A DNA stretch of 64,000 nucleotides, taken from Cricetomys ansorgei (Eukaryota; Chordata; Mammalia; Rodentia; Nesomyidae). Positions 36,511-49,625 of the stretch are shown here, in pieces (the first letter of the stretch is position 1; every line of letters begins with the position of its first letter). Below the pieces are notes generated by a model. That model was given only the letters and a program-made list of their open reading frames with translations, had not been told where the DNA came from and ran no database searches. The position numbers and the translations under genes were made by a program. The stretch lies in assembly GCA_026225945.1 (NCBI GenBank), contig JAMJFZ010000165.1, positions 1,474,001 to 1,538,000 on the forward strand, written 5' to 3'.

Positions 36511-36609
36511 GCTACAATCTCTTACCCTCAGTTTAGGGAAGGAGAAAGGAAAGATAGAAATCTTCACCGCTTTTACAAGTGGCCTTAACACAGAAAGAGA
36601 GGTAGAGAT

Positions 36610-37290
36610 CTTCACAGCCTCTTTTTAGGCTGTCCTGAGCTTGAATCTCTCCAATCTTTGTTCTCACACTAACTAACCACAGCAACCCAACCAAGAACCA
36701 CCCCACTCTCGGGGCTTCAGACCTTTTATGCCCTAAGCCAAAAGTTCCCATAAACCTATGTGGCACGCAATCCCAGAGACAAGCTACAGGTGCCAAAACA
36801 ACTGCACCCAACCAAATCATAGCCACCTGCATCAAGCATTCCAAACCCAACTCGTAAACAACTCCACCACAGCTGGGGTGGGAACACGAACTTAATCCAT
36901 GTGCCATTTTGCCTTTTTAAAACACCAAAATCACAAAAACAACTTCTGCTTGTTCCACTACAAAAAGGAAAGGAAAAACTGGCTAGTGATGTGTGGGACA
37001 CCTCGGCCAGGACACCTTGGCCAGGACTGCTTAGCCATGCACATCTCTTGCCTTAAACCTCACGTCAGCACCCAGAGAGTGTGTCACTGGACTTCTTTGT
37101 TCTTCCCAACGTGGTCACATTGGGTAATTTCCTTTTTTCTGCCTAAAACAATAAAAAAAAAAGGTGGTTGAATCTGGCTTATTAGGGATGCCAGGCCCAG
37201 GCTTTGACCCCAATAGCTCCTGTGAAAATTCTGGTGAGCCAGCCAAGAACTGAACCTGAGATCTTCTGGCTGGCAGTCAGACAAATATTC
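36610..37290. mobile_element. Possible LTR or ERV-derived segment
   Basis: Unlike its surroundings in composition (AC-rich), it contains an aataaaaaaaaaagg run at 37150, a repeated cctcggccaggacaccttggccagg motif (37001-37025 area) and no SINE. It may be an old retroviral end sequence; ends not found. Confidence 0.3.
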
Positions 37291-38699
37291 CCACCGTGGC
37301 ACAGATCTGAGCTCTTCCTGACCGCAGAGTATTTCAGCGCCCTCCTGGTACCGACGGTGACAGGCTCCTCCTCCTGAGACAGCAGAAACTGCTTGGTTTT
37401 TCCCAGCCCCTGCTGTTGGGACAGGCATCAGCTCCCATGTTGAGGATGTTCATGCTAGACAGGGCTGGGGACACATTGTCAAGTCTCAGTCTGGGGAGGA
37501 AGAGAAGGGAGGGCCTGAAGAACATTCCAAGTCTAAGATCTGGTGTGTCTGTGGGGTCCTTCCTGCAGAAGTAGGGGAGTAGGGGATAGACTAGCAGAGG
37601 AGAGTTAATATGATTAATATACAAAACACTATTGGCCTATGGGTTTGGAAGCCTTCCTGCTGTTGGCTAAGTGTCAGAGAACAGAGCTTGCATATATGCA
37701 TATGTATAGTATGCAAATGACTCATAACAAGAGACCCAGGGTCCCAACTCTAACGTACTCCAGAGCAGGACCGCAATCTACCCATTTCCTTTCCTATGTC
37801 TACCCATGTGTCTCTGGGCCATTGGTGTTATCGGCAACCCTTGCCAACTCCTCCACCTCCTGGGAGGTTTCTGTCCACAGAAGGAGAGGCAGCATGGTGC
37901 GAGCCTCCTGTTCTCATGGGCCTAGGGCTAGCTGTGGGTGAGAGGGCATTGCCTGGGGCTCGGCATTCACCCCTACCCTTGGGCAAGTCAGGACTGTGAA
38001 CCCGAGCCTGTTTCCTCTTCTGTCCAGTGGGGTTCCAAAGCTACCTGCCTGGGATGTTTGGAAAATGGAGTGATTTGATTGGTGAGATGCAGGAGCTTAA
38101 GGTCCCCGCCTGGCCATATGGACTCCTGTTAGCCTGTGGGTGACCATCGGTCTTTCCTCTGATGTCTCCTGACCCAGGCTGGGTTGGCTCACCAGGTCTC
38201 CCTGCCCTGCTGGGCTGCGACTCCTGAGGATGGGGTCTCTGGGTGTGGACCCTCCCCAGCCTCTAACTCTTAAAGGCTCCATGATGATTGGCACAGGGAG
38301 AATTCACCACATCTTCTGGGTCCATGAAGGAGTTTCAGTAGTGCTCCTGAATTCTATGTCCACACGGGACTTCAGAATGTGGCCTTGCGTGGAGGAAGAG
38401 TCCTCTGCAGATGTCTTAGGACAAGACAGTCCTGTGTTAGTGAGGGCTCACTTCCAACCATGGATGTCCCCTTGAGTGACAGGTGCTTCGTGTGGTGGCA
38501 CAAACCTATAACCTCAGCTTTTCACACACCCTCGTGTGAACGAAAACAGCTGGGTCTGCAGAGACTGATGGACTGATTAGAACAGCAGTTCTCTGGAGAA
38601 GTTGAATGTTGCAGATCCAAAGGCTGGTTACTTTACTTTGGGCTAGTACTAGCCTTCCAGAACATTACTTATGCCTTCCCCCCTCTTGTAACTAAGAAA
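37291..38699. other. Intergenic, unassigned
   Basis: No gene, RNA or clear repeat recognised in this stretch. Confidence 0.6.
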
Positions 38700-38875
38700 T
38701 AAAAGCCGCTGGGTGGTAGCACATGACTTTAATCCCAGCACTCAGGAGGCAGAGGCAGGTGGATCTTTGTGAGTTCAGGGCCAGCCTGGTCTACAGAGTG
38801 AGTTCCAGGACAGCCAGTTAGAGAAACCCTGTCTTGAAAAAAAAAAAAAAAAAAGATAGATAGATAGATAGATAT
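38700..38875 (+). mobile_element. B1 SINE with (GATA)n tail
   Basis: gccgctgggtggtagcacat through gaaaccctgtcttg, an A-run of about 18, then five GATA units. Confidence 0.92.
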
Positions 38876-40159
38876 TTGGAATCTATTACCAGACTATTAG
38901 CTTCCACCAATCCAGAAGCTGAGAACGCTGACTGATAGCATCTGGAGCCTATAGGAAAGCTTCCCCCTCTCTCTGGCCCTCCCTCCCGGATGTACCCACC
39001 AATGTATTTTGAACTTGCCTTGATTTATGATTTCCTTTGTTCTGTAAAACTATTAAAAAGCAATAACAACTTCCTGAAACTGCTTCCACGTTGGAACGCG
39101 GGATTTGGGGTAACCTAGATCCACCTACGATCCAAGACGGCTCCAGAATAAACTGCCTCTAATTCCCGTTAAGGTGGAAGGTGTGGTTTTTCCACTTAGA
39201 TGCACCCTCCCTCATGCGCCCGTATCCACACATGCCCCAACACACGTACACAAGCATGCACACTCTCACACGTGCTGCAGGAGGGGCCGTCTTCATCACC
39301 ATGGCCCCAGGACTGAGTCATTTAACAGCCTCGGGGCCGCGCGTCTTTCACAGAAGCCGCCGTTGGGCTTCTCCGTAAGCTGAGGCCTGGAACTCAGTTT
39401 CTCTTGGTCTCACTTTTCATTCTGACTGCGAAGGGCTGTTTTCGATCTCTCTCATGTGGTTTTGACAGAGCTGCGGCTGGTGCTCAAACCCCAAGCCTCT
39501 AGACCACCACCTGCTTCTCCGGTCAGTCCGCTAGGGCTGGGAGAGGCCCAGGACTTCCCTGCTGGCCAGCCCAGTGGTTTGAGAGTTGAAAGGTATTGAG
39601 GAAGGAGACAGGAAGACCAGAAGTGATGTCATGGTGGAGGGGTGTGGGGACAAATCCCCGGCTGCTTAAGTGTGTCATTCAAATTTCCTCCTCCTGGGCT
39701 GCCGAGGGCCATCCGAGAAGTGCTGCTTCAGAGAATTATCTGAGCTCAGGGTTCTCGGGTCGCCAGCTGATGGCAGAGCTTCCCCAGGGCTACTGCCGCC
39801 TATGTGCCAAACCCCATCCCCACCTTCAGATTGGGGGGGGGGGTCTTACTGTTGGCATTTACACACCCTTCCTGCAGCTGTGTGGGATGCTTGGGACTAT
39901 TGTTGGCAGAGTGATCAAGTGAACAGCTCCAGAGCGAGGCAGATGCCACCTGCTCAGGGACCTTGGTGACTCCAGCACCCCCTCCAGTCCCCGTCCCCCC
40001 CTCCCCAGACCCCGCCAACACACACTTCCTTCTTCCCTCCAGGTAGTGTGACTCTGGGGACCAGACAGAGAACTGTGCGGATCGTGGAGTAGTAGGGGAC
40101 TAAACTGTCCTTTGTTCTTTTTTTTGTTTGTTTTGGTTTTTTTTTTTGTTTTTTGTTTG
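38876..40159. other. Intergenic, unassigned
   Basis: Unique-looking sequence with short C- and G-runs (39835-39843) and no gene recognised. The T-rich stretch from 40115 to 40175 leads into a reverse B1. Confidence 0.6.
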
Positions 40160-40795
40160 TTTTTTTTTTTTTTGAGACAGAATCTTATGTAGCTCAGGCT
40201 AGCCTTAAACTCAATGTGTGGCTTAGGTTGACCCTCAAGCTTTCGCCTCAGAAGTGCTGGGATTACACCCAGCTGTTCTAGTTCCTTCCCCCCTTCCCTG
40301 CCCCCCAACCATGCCCTTCTTCTATGTTTCCCCAGTCTCCCCCTTCCAGTGCCGGAAATTGAACTCAGGACCGCATGCACTACCCCTGGACTATAACCCT
40401 CGATTTTCTTTTTTTTTCCTGATATGACTTTGAACAAGTCACATCTAAACTCAGTATCTTTTTGTCTTTTGAGACAGATTTTCACTATGTAGTTCTGGCT
40501 GGGCCTCGAACTCATAGAGACCTTCGTGGCTCTATCTCCTGAATGCAGGGATTAGAAAAGGTACACCACCTCGATTGCCTCAGCTCAATATCTTTTTTAA
40601 AACCTTGATTTTCTTTCTATTTATGTGTAGATTGTCCATGCAAGTCTATACCGTGTGTGTACGTGTTCCCTCCCAGGCTAGCTGAACATACGGGCAGTTG
40701 TGAACTGGCCGACGTGAGCCCTGAGAACCAAACTAGGATCCTCAGGAAGAGCAATGAGTGCTCTTCACTGCTGAGCATCTCTCCGGCCTCCTCAT
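40160..40795 (-). mobile_element. Two reverse B1 copies and a reverse B2/B3
   Basis: B1 at 40160-40275 (gagacagaatcttatgtagc), B1 at 40450-40580 (gagacagattttcactatgt) and a B2-type element at about 40605-40795 ending gctgagcatctctccggcct. Confidence 0.75.
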
Positions 40796-40974
40796 CTCGA
40801 TTCCTAATTTACAAAATGCCTTTCACAATGCCCGCTTTGTGCGCGAGAGCAGAGAACCGAGCTTAGGCGGAAGAAGCTTTCTAGATAGAACTGTGCCCCC
40901 ACACCCCGGTTTGTGTGTTCAAGCTCTAGACTCCCACCACGTGACTCTGGAGGGACAGCTGTAGCCTTTAGCTG

Positions 40975-41370
40975 CTGGATTGCTCACCAAGAGAGACGAG
41001 GAGGCATGTTCATGGTTGCAAATTCTGCCAGACCTCAGTAGAGGGAACCACCATCATGGCCAGTGCCATACTGGATCGACAGTGGAATCCTGAGCCTCTC
41101 CTCTCAGGTGTTTTGTTGATTCAGAACTCTAGGTGGCCTACTGATACCACGTGCAGATCATTAGCAATTAAACAACCCCCATGGAAATCCAACACCTGCA
41201 AACAATACAAACCGCCCTAAACAGCCCCTCACCCAACAGTCCATAAAACAATTATTTTATATATAAATAAAATTAACTTCTGCAGCAGAAAGCCCTCAGA
41301 AAGGTGAACAGGTTAAGGTGGAGCCCTACTCTGATGGGATTACTGTTCTTTTAAACAGGACAGACCTCAG
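40975..41370. repeat. Dispersed repeat family, copy 2
   Basis: Matches the family at 20640-21660: gccagacctcagtagaggga, gccatactggatc, a cacgtgcagatcatt block and atccaacacctgcaaacaat, in the same order and strand but without the inserted B1. Confidence 0.6.
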
Positions 41371-41734
41371 CAAGGTGTAAGCACAAAAAGCTTGTGTGGG
41401 GACCTGGGAAGAGGGTGGCTGTCTACAAGCCAAGGAGAGAGACCTTCAGAGAAGCCAGACCACCCATGCCTGACCTTGGACTTCAGCCTCTAGAACTAGG
41501 AGCAGTTACGGTGTTGGGTAAGCACGTGGGCTAAGTCTGTGGTGTTTTGTCATAGCCCTGGCAGACCAATGGAAGCGTCTCTGGGCCCACTGTCCCTGGT
41601 CTGAAATGCTTGCGGCTAGAATATTTCCATACATAATGAGACATCTTGGCCGTAAGGCACACAAATCCAAACACTGTGTGACTGACGTGTGTTTTATACG
41701 CACGTGTAGCTGAGGGGGAAAAAAAGAGCTGACC

Positions 41735-41935
41735 CAAGAGCTGGCGAGATGGGTCTTTGGGTGAAAGAGCTCGCTACACAAGCCTGATGACCTGAGCTCT
41801 GTCCCGTGGGCCTGCGAGGTGGAAGGAGAGAGTCCTGCAAGTTGACCTCTGACCTCCATACTTACGTCCATATGCTCACACATCTAAATAAATAAATAGA
41901 TAAATAAATAATAAATAAATACGTCTGACAAAAGA
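41735..41935 (+). mobile_element. B2/B3 SINE with (AAATA)n tail
   Basis: Head agctggcgagatgggtcttt, then gttgacctctgacctccata and a tail of repeated aaataaata units. Confidence 0.8.
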
Positions 41936-42494
41936 AACTCGAGGAAGGAAGGCTCTGTTTGGGCTCCTGGTTTTAGAGGAATACAGTTCCATGTAGCAAG
42001 GAAGGCATGGCGGTAGGGGTGCAAGGCGTCCGGCGCTCACTTTCTTCTTCTCTTCATTTAGTCCAGGACCCCCACCCCCACCCTCCCACCCCAACCCCCC
42101 ACGGCCCCCTACCCATGGAATGGCTCCGCGCACACTCAGGGTGTGTCCTCCGTCCTCAGCTGCAGCTCTCAGGAGCCGTCCAGCTGATAGTGAAGGCTGA
42201 GCACCTCTGAACTCAGGGACAGGGTTTCCCACTAACGTTGGCACTCGAAGAATTTGGGATTTGTGGATGTTTTGGATTTTTAATCTTCAGATTTTGGGCA
42301 GTCAGCCTTTGCTGCCATGGCTGGCGCACAGCACACTTAACAACTGCTCGGTGAGGTAACAAGGATTGTTGTCTGTCCAGGAAAAGACCTTGGGACCTAG
42401 AGATCCTGTCTCCATCTGTGTACTGCCTGACACAGCAAGCCCTCCTTCTCCCTCTGGAGATAGCTGTTCCAAGGCGGTAAGGCCGTGTTTTCAG

Positions 42495-43320
42495 GGCTGG
42501 GGATGTGGCTCAGTGCTTGCCTAGCCACACTAAGGCATGAATGAGTTCCAGCCCTGACACTGCATAATCTAGGCCGTAACCCTAGGAGACAGAGTGGAGG
42601 AGGATCAGAAGTTCAAGGTCATCCTTGGCTAATATAGCATGTCGGAGGAGCCGAGATTGGATAGACTTGCCAGTAGCCCCTTGTGAGACTGAGCGACTCC
42701 TACCTTGGGTGTTCAGCACCCCCAGGGGTAAGTTCCATGTAGCATCCTACTGGCTTAAAGAGCTCTCAGAGAAAATAAGGCCCTGGGGAGGTTAGGTTTG
42801 GCATAGTACCTATAACTCAGCATGGAGGCAGAGGAGAGGGGATTGCTGTAAAGACAAGGCTAGCCTAATCTACAAAGTAAGCTCCAGAATAACTTCCCTC
42901 TTCCACCCCACAGCTGGGATTGCAAGCATGCACTATCATATCTGGCTTTTATTTATTTTTCTTTATTTATTTTGAGACAGGGTCTCACTGTGTAGCCTTG
43001 GCTGACCTGGAACTCCCTATGTAAACCAGGCTGGACTCGAACTCACAGAGATCTACATGCTTCCATCTCCCCAGAGCTGGGGTTAAAGATGTACACCACC
43101 ATGTCTGCCTATTCCTCTTTTTTCAAAATGACTTCTCACCCCGGCTGACTTCAGACTCTCTGTCTAGCTTGAATTTCTGATCCTTCTGCCTCCACTTCCC
43201 CAAACTCTAGGATTATAGGCTTATGCTGCCATCCTGGGTTTAATGCAGTGCCTGGGGATTGAACCCAGGACTTCCTGCATGCTAGACAAAGCATTACGGA
43301 GAACTCCTCCTGCAGCCTGG
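42495..43320. mobile_element. Cluster of B4, B1 and ID-like SINEs
   Basis: B4-type at about 42495-42655 (gctggggatgtggctcagtg then ggtcatccttggctaatata), a short B1 piece at 42810-42880, a reverse B1 at 42960-43110 (gagacagggtctcactgtgt) and a reverse B1/ID piece to about 43320. Confidence 0.7.
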
Positions 43321-45679
43321 ACCACGAAAGCTGCCCCCCTTCTCTCTTTTACACGCCTGGATACCTCCAATTACACGCTGACTTTTGTGACACAGATCGA
43401 GTCTCTCTGTTTTCATCTCGGTCTCAGGGAAGGCCACAGGGACCAGCTGAGGCTAGGAAAATCTGCCCCCCACTACCTAGGCCCGCGCAGTGGGAGCACT
43501 CCCTGAACTGGGGCCCCGGGGGGGCTGACCTGGTCATTTGGAGATGAGGGGCCCTCTCCTAGGTAGCACGAAGGCCCACTGAGCTGCGAGGCAGGCTTGA
43601 AGCAGCAGGCGTGAGATGACTCAGCCAGCGCTATTTCTCACCCAGCGTTTCTCGGTCTGATTGGGCTGTTTGCAGGCCGAGCCCCTTCCTTCTCAGAGCT
43701 GAGTCAGCAGCCTGGACCAGCTCTGCCCACTTCTGGCCTCCTCTGGGGCTCACTCCCCTTGTCTTCAACACCGAGGTCTCCTGGTGCTGCTGGAAGTCCC
43801 CCCTAAAGCCTTCCTTGAGGTCTTCCCAGCATCCCCTTCTGCCTCTTCCCTGTGTCTCACTTAGGAAGCCTCCTCTTCAGAGAAGCCCTCCCTGATCACG
43901 CTGCCTGCATAGTCAGAATCTGCTGTCCTCCCAGGTGTCTGCCCTCTTTCAGGATAGTCTCCTTGCCCAGCTCTTCCGAAGCCAGGTCTAGCCTGTGCTC
44001 ATTGTCTCGTTTCGCGCTTCCAGTTCACATCCAGCCATCAGCAAATTGTCTTTGTTCTACCCTCAACTTGGCACAAGATCAGGTTCCTTCCCTCGTCCCT
44101 GCCCCTGCCTGGTGGGAGCCTCCATTTCCTGTAGTAGTAGAGAACTCCATTGTGTCCTTCCCCAACATGTTTTCAATGTAGCAGAACTCGGGTGACCCCC
44201 CTGGAGAGAGACACACCCCACAGTGGCCTCTGAGCCAACAAAGAAACCAATCCACCCTCCACCCCTTATCAGACCTCTCATACTCCTCTCTTCTACCTCA
44301 GGGCCTTTGCACTGGTCACGTCTGACTTCTGTCTGCCTGGCTCCCTCTCTTCACATTCTCAGGGAGCAACGTTCTGGTCACATCATGTGATGAAGCCACG
44401 AACTCCTGGACTGAACCCACAGTAGGTCTGTCCCAGCACACTCCACCATTTTTGTTGTTCTTTTAATCATGGCTTCTTGGATAGGCCATCTGCAGTTCTG
44501 GGACAGATAAGTGGCCCCAGGCATTTGGTTTTGCTCTGACACAGCATCTCCTGTGTCCTGGTCCTGCCTTTAAACTCTGTCTGTAGCTGCAGATGACCTT
44601 GAACTTCCAGCCTTCTGCTTCCACACCTCCCACTCCCCAGAGCTGTGATTGCTTCTGTTAGGGGACAATCCAGGTCACTCCGTGGCTAGGCTGGCACTCT
44701 GCCAACTGACCTACATCCCTAGTCTCTGCCTCTGGCATTGGGATGGTGGGTGTGTGCCAGCTGTGCGACTGTCTCTGCAGTTTCCCAGCATGCTGCAGTC
44801 ACCATCACCAAGTGGGCACCTCTTTCTGTAGCAGAATCTGAGTCACTGGGCTCAAGTTCTTGTCCTCTGATGGCGGTCTGCAACGAGGCAGCAGATCAAG
44901 AGCCACAGAGATGCCGGTGGTGGCCGAGGGGCTGCCATTGTCCCGTAGGCGTCTGGGTCAGTCAGCTGGGGGAAAGGTCATCAACTGAAGCCTGCTCCCG
45001 TCCCTGCTCCCCAAGGGCCCCGAGATGTCTGCTGATGCCAACCCCAAACACAATGAGTTGTTGGGGATTATGTGTGACAAATGGGTTTTTCTCAGTTGTT
45101 CCTGTTACTAGGTGTGATATCACAAGCCTCAGATCCAGCTGAAGCCTGAATGGGATTGACACCTCAGTTTCCCCAGATCTCCAGGATCTCACGTTTGGAA
45201 GTCTCAGATCAGAGCAGTTCCTTAAGCAGCCGGGCCTTCTGTTTGAAAGGGGAGGCATCCTGGTTGGCATTGGCCCTACTTGGCTGCTTATTGCCATTCG
45301 CTGGGGAAATCTTGGAGGGATTTTCTGAGAGAATGCCACTCATGGATGGGCAGTGTCTTTCCTCATCAAGTACCGTGCCTGGCGGAGCGACAGCAGGGAT
45401 GGCGGCTCCGAAGGCCACACGTCTTAGCTCCCTAGCGGTTTTATATATTGCTTTTTGAGGAGTGTTGGCCCTTTCGGGGTCTGCTCAGTACTGCTCTGGA
45501 GGGAGCCCCAGTAGCAGATCTCACAACCTCTTGTCATGCCTCCTAGGGCCCTTGTCCCTGGTGCCCACTGGGCCACCCCTTTACATCTACTGTCTGAAGA
45601 ATGATCTACACGGGCCCGTACTTTCGATTTTGAATGAGTGAGTTTGAGTTGTGTGGCAAGAATAATTAAAATTAATAAA
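43321..45679. other. Intergenic; candidate regulatory core at 43600-43720
   Basis: Largely SINE-poor apart from a decayed reverse B1 near 44545-44650. Two AP-1 type sites lie about 80 bp apart at 43617-43623 and 43700-43706. No gene recognised. Confidence 0.5.
43617..43708. promoter_or_regulatory. Paired AP-1/MARE-like sites
   Basis: TGACTCA at 43617-43623 followed by GC, and the palindrome GCTGAGTCAGC at 43698-43708. The second is close to the bZIP MARE/NF-E2 consensus. It is in non-repetitive sequence about 11.5 kb before Tnfrsf8; enhancer function is inference. Confidence 0.4.
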
Positions 45680-45835
45680 TCTGGGTGTGGTGGTACATGC
45701 CTTTAATCCTACCATTCAAAAGGCAGAGGCAGGGGGATCTATCTCTGTGAGTTCAAGGCCAACCTGGTCTACATAGAGAGCACCATAGGGAGACCCTGTC
45801 TCAAAAAGAAAAAAAAATCCAAAAAGAATAAATAG
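45680..45835 (+). mobile_element. B1 SINE
   Basis: tctgggtgtggtggtacatg through gagaccctgtctcaaaaag. Confidence 0.9.
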
Positions 45836-46639
45836 CAAGAGATGCTGAGTTGGTGACAAACCTCACTAAATCAGGCTCTCGAAACATCCAGCAGAAATCA
45901 GCTGGGGAAGCCCCTCTGAGGCAGCCCGCTGGGGTTCCCAGTAGAGTGAGGCCTGGGCAGAGCAAGAGTATCCCCGGGTGAGGTTCACAAGTAAGAGAAC
46001 AAATAGCAACACAGAGATGACATCATCAACTGGGGGCTCACAAAGTCCCATAGAAGCCAACTGAGGAAGTTGAGGCAGTCTCCGGCTGGAGTTGCTAATG
46101 GAGCTTTCTCTCCACAGCTGAGCATCCCCAAGATGTCCCCGGGCCTCCCTCTCCCTCTGCAGGATGGTAACTATAGTCACCGGATGGGAATGGCTGCCCT
46201 CCTAGCTGTTCTCAAGGATGCACGACTCATTCATGGGGAGTCTTCTGTTCTCTTCCTTCCCAGAGTTAAGGAGGACAACCCTCCCCAAGCGAGTGTTTTC
46301 GGTGGCACTTTCAGATACACGTTCTCGAGTCTGAAATGGTGGTGGACAACCCCACGTCCAGAGCCAGCTAGTCGGTGAGCTCAAGCAGCACCTGACGATT
46401 TCCCTGAATATTCCTTCTGAATATTACAGAAAGCAGGCTCAGCCTCTGTTCCCTTGTTCCTGTCTTAGCAGAAGGGTGAGCCTGTGACCGAGTCGTACGG
46501 TCAGTAATGGGGGAGGCGAGGCCCTAGGGAGATCCTGAGCCAGGATCTCGGTAACATTTGAGCCAGAGACATGATGGCATACATCGAGGCTACACAAGAA
46601 GACCATGTCTGGAAATAAAGAGGGCAGACAACATTTAAA
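45836..46639. other. Intergenic, unassigned
   Basis: No gene or repeat recognised with confidence. Confidence 0.55.
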
Positions 46640-46990
46640 AACTGTCTCGGGCCATCCAGGTGGCTCTTGGATATAAGAGTTTTTGCCAAGAAGACTGATG
46701 ATGGGAGTTCAATTTCCCGGATCCACAGAGTAGGAGAACTGACCCCTGCAAGTTTTCCTCTGACCTCCACATGTGTGCTGATCTCCCATCCAGATAAATT
46801 AAAAAATAAGTAAAAACAAGAAAAATAACTGAGGTGGTGGTGGCGGCGCACGTCTTTAATCCCAACACTCAGGAGGCAGAGGTAGGCAGATCTCTGAGTT
46901 CCAGGACAGCCAGGGCTACGCTGAAAAACCCTGTCTCAAACCGCTCCCGCCACCCCCCACACACCAAAAAGAAAAGACTGATTATTTGGT
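46640..46990 (+). mobile_element. B2 (46640-46800) and B1 (46835-46970)
   Basis: B2 with ggccatccaggtggctcttg and gacccctgcaagttttcctc; B1 with ggtggtggtggcggcgcacg and gaaaaaccctgtctcaaacc. Confidence 0.8.
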
Positions 46991-47074
46991 TTTATTTATT
47001 TACTGTTTTTTGTTCTTTTAGGACAGGGTCTTGTGTAGCTCAGGCTGGCCTCAATTTTTTTAAAAACCTTCTTT

Positions 47075-47850
47075 AGATTTATTTACTTTATTTTATGTGT
47101 ACGAGTGGATTGCCTACATGCAAGTGTTTGCACCATGTCTGCCTGGTGCCCATGGAAGTCAGGAGAGGGCATTGGAGCTCCTGGAACTGGAGTTATAAAT
47201 GGTTGTGAGCTGCCATGTAAGTACTTAGGATTGACCTAGGTCCTTTGCAACAGCAGCAAATATTCTTAACCGCTGAACCATCTCTCCAGCCCACGGCTCC
47301 AAATTTCTTGATCTTCCTATTTCCATCTTTCTTGTTTTTCAAGACAGAGTCTCTCTCTGTTGTAACCCTGGCTATCCTGGAATTCACTCTGTAGACCAGG
47401 CTGGCCTCGAACTCAGAGAGCCCCCTGCTTCTGCCTCCCGAGTGCCGGGATCAAAGGCGTGCGCCACCACGCCTGCTTTGTTTTGTTTTTTTGTTTGTTT
47501 GTTTATTTGCTTGTATTTTTGAGTGTGACAGGATCTAACACTCTAGCCAGGTTAGCCTGGAATGTATTATATAGTTCAAAATGGCCTTAACTCAAAGCAA
47601 TCCTCCTGCCTAACCCTTCCACACACAAGGATTACAGGCTTTCTGCACCACATCCATCACTGACCTACTTAGAGTGTACAAGTTTGAGTAACATTCAGAT
47701 GGTGTTCTAGGTAAAGGCACTTGTTACAAACCCGGATGACCTGAGTTTGATTCCTGGAGCCCTCAAGAGAAGCTACTTTCACAAGTTGTCCTTTGATGCC
47801 CACAAGTGCACAGTCACACACACACACACACGCGCTTGTACACAAGTTTA
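47075..47850. mobile_element. Dense SINE cluster: B2-, B1-, B1-, B2+
   Basis: Reverse B2 47075-47290 (gaaccatctctccagcccac), reverse B1 47335-47480, reverse B1-like 47505-47640, then a forward B2 47695-47850 ending in (CA)n and cgcgcttgtacac. Confidence 0.8.
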
Positions 47851-48795
47851 TGAGTTGTGATGTGTCTACATCTGTCCCCATGACCAAGGTGATGGGTATG
47901 TCTATCATCTGGCATGGTAGCCTTTTGAGATCTGAGGATTCCTGAGATCTAAGATTTCATGCAGAGGACCAGAAGGTGCAAAGGCCCTGTGTGCAGGGCC
48001 AAGTTTGATGGCACCAGGAACAGAAAAGAGGCCAGTGGGGAAATGCGACATGACAGGGCCTCGGTTCCAGAGCCCCACCTCGGGCCTCCTTTGGCTGAGG
48101 TGGGCAGCTCAGGTCTTTGTTGTCATGCACTGAGCGGGTAGTAAGAGCCAGGCTGTGTTTTGACTCAGGTCTCCTGGCCCTACTCTTCTCCAGAGTTCTT
48201 CTGAGAAAACAGTCCACGTTAGGTATGACACTCGCCAATGACTTAGCCAGGGGTTTCTTCAGAAATGATTTACATGCTGACCAGAAGCAGTGACTAACGG
48301 CGGCTTTTCAGGGTAGAGGGACAGGCCCGTAGGTGGAGTCCTTCACCAGTCCTTCCTCCAGCTTCTGGAATGTTGAACTTCAGGAAAGCGTCCTGGTTTC
48401 TGGAAAATTCGGAGTTGTAAGGTGTGATTTGGTAACACCATTCCTTGGGGTTCCCTCAGATCCTCCAGACTGCTTCTCCGGAGACTCTCAGATACTCACC
48501 CGGGGGGAAGAAGGCTGTATGACAAGGAGATGAACTGCCTTAGGGAAATTTCTTTACAGCAGAGGATCCTGGGGGAGCCCGGAGCAGATTCCATGGAAAC
48601 AGGGACAGTGTGCTTCGCCTCAACCTTCAGGACGATAGTCTTCGGGTGTGTGTGAACATTACAGAAAGGGTAGCGACCATCCTAGACGGGGAAACGGCTC
48701 TGGTCAGGCTAGCCAAGTCACTTGCCCAGAGTTGAAAACAGTGATCTCTTTGCGAGCCTCCTGTACGCACCTTGTAAGCAGCTGGGATTTCCTCA

Positions 48796-48826
<31 letters not shown>

Positions 48827-49459
48827 CATGTGTCTCTGCATGCATGGACGTGTATGTGCGTGTCTCTGTGTCTGTGTCCCTGTGTTGCTGAGGACTGAAT
48901 TCAAGATGTAAACTCAGGATGCTAAACACATGCTCTGCCACAGAGTAAGTCTCTCAGGCGGACATTCCGTACATTTTCCGAAACACCCGCCTTTGACAGG
49001 CATGGAACACGATGGGCAAAATCCATGTCCTGGTAGTTTTTATTTTTCTCTTAAGAACTAGCAGACCCAGACCTTATTTTTTTCTCTGTCTAAGCAGTGC
49101 CAGAACATCCCAGAAGGGAGAAGAAAGGCCCTGTGAGAGGTGACCTTCCCCTTGAAGTTGAGGTCATGCCATGCACCCTCTGGTCCAGATGGACCAGGTC
49201 CCCATCGCCCCCCCCCTCCCAGGGACACGCCCAGAAAACCTGCGGGCATCTCGAGATGAAGCTGCTGCTACTGACCGTTGGTTCCGTTTCCTTATTGTGC
49301 TCAGTGCCTCTGAGTCCGTGATTAATACTGGACCAGGCTGGTTTCCTGCGAGTCTAAATGACTCACTTCCATTCACAGCGGCTTCAGTGAGATCGAGATG
49401 CCTCGAAGGGAGGGCTAGCCTCCCGTCTCTTCATTCTCCCAGGGCCTCTCTTTTTATTT
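47851..49459. other. Intergenic with (TG)n at 48799-48826
   Basis: Mostly unique; the only repeat I see is a 28-base TG dinucleotide run. Frames across it are artefacts. No gene recognised. Confidence 0.6.
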
Positions 49460-49625
49460 ACTTAAAAGTGTTAACACGTATTTATTTATTGTGTGCACGT
49501 GACTAAATGTATGCATACGGCACAATACATATGTAGAGGGGTTCTCTCTACTGTGTGTTCTGCGGATCCAGCTCAAGTTTTCAGACTTGGTGGGAAGTAC
49601 CTTTATCCACAGAGCCATCTCGCCG
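49460..49625 (-). mobile_element. B3-type SINE, reverse
   Basis: AT-rich tail (taacacgtatttatttattg) at the left and tatccacagagccatctcgc at the right. Confidence 0.65.

Noticed and set aside
36379..36615. Lysine/arginine- or serine/phenylalanine-rich frames
   Set aside because: Artefacts of the polypurine tract.
39859..40515. 218-codon minus-strand frame
   Set aside because: It runs through oligo-T and reverse B1 sequence (a lysine-rich stretch is the SINE tail); no gene evidence.
48627..48941. Frames rich in His-Thr or Cys-Val
   Set aside because: Translations of the (TG)n run at 48799-48826.
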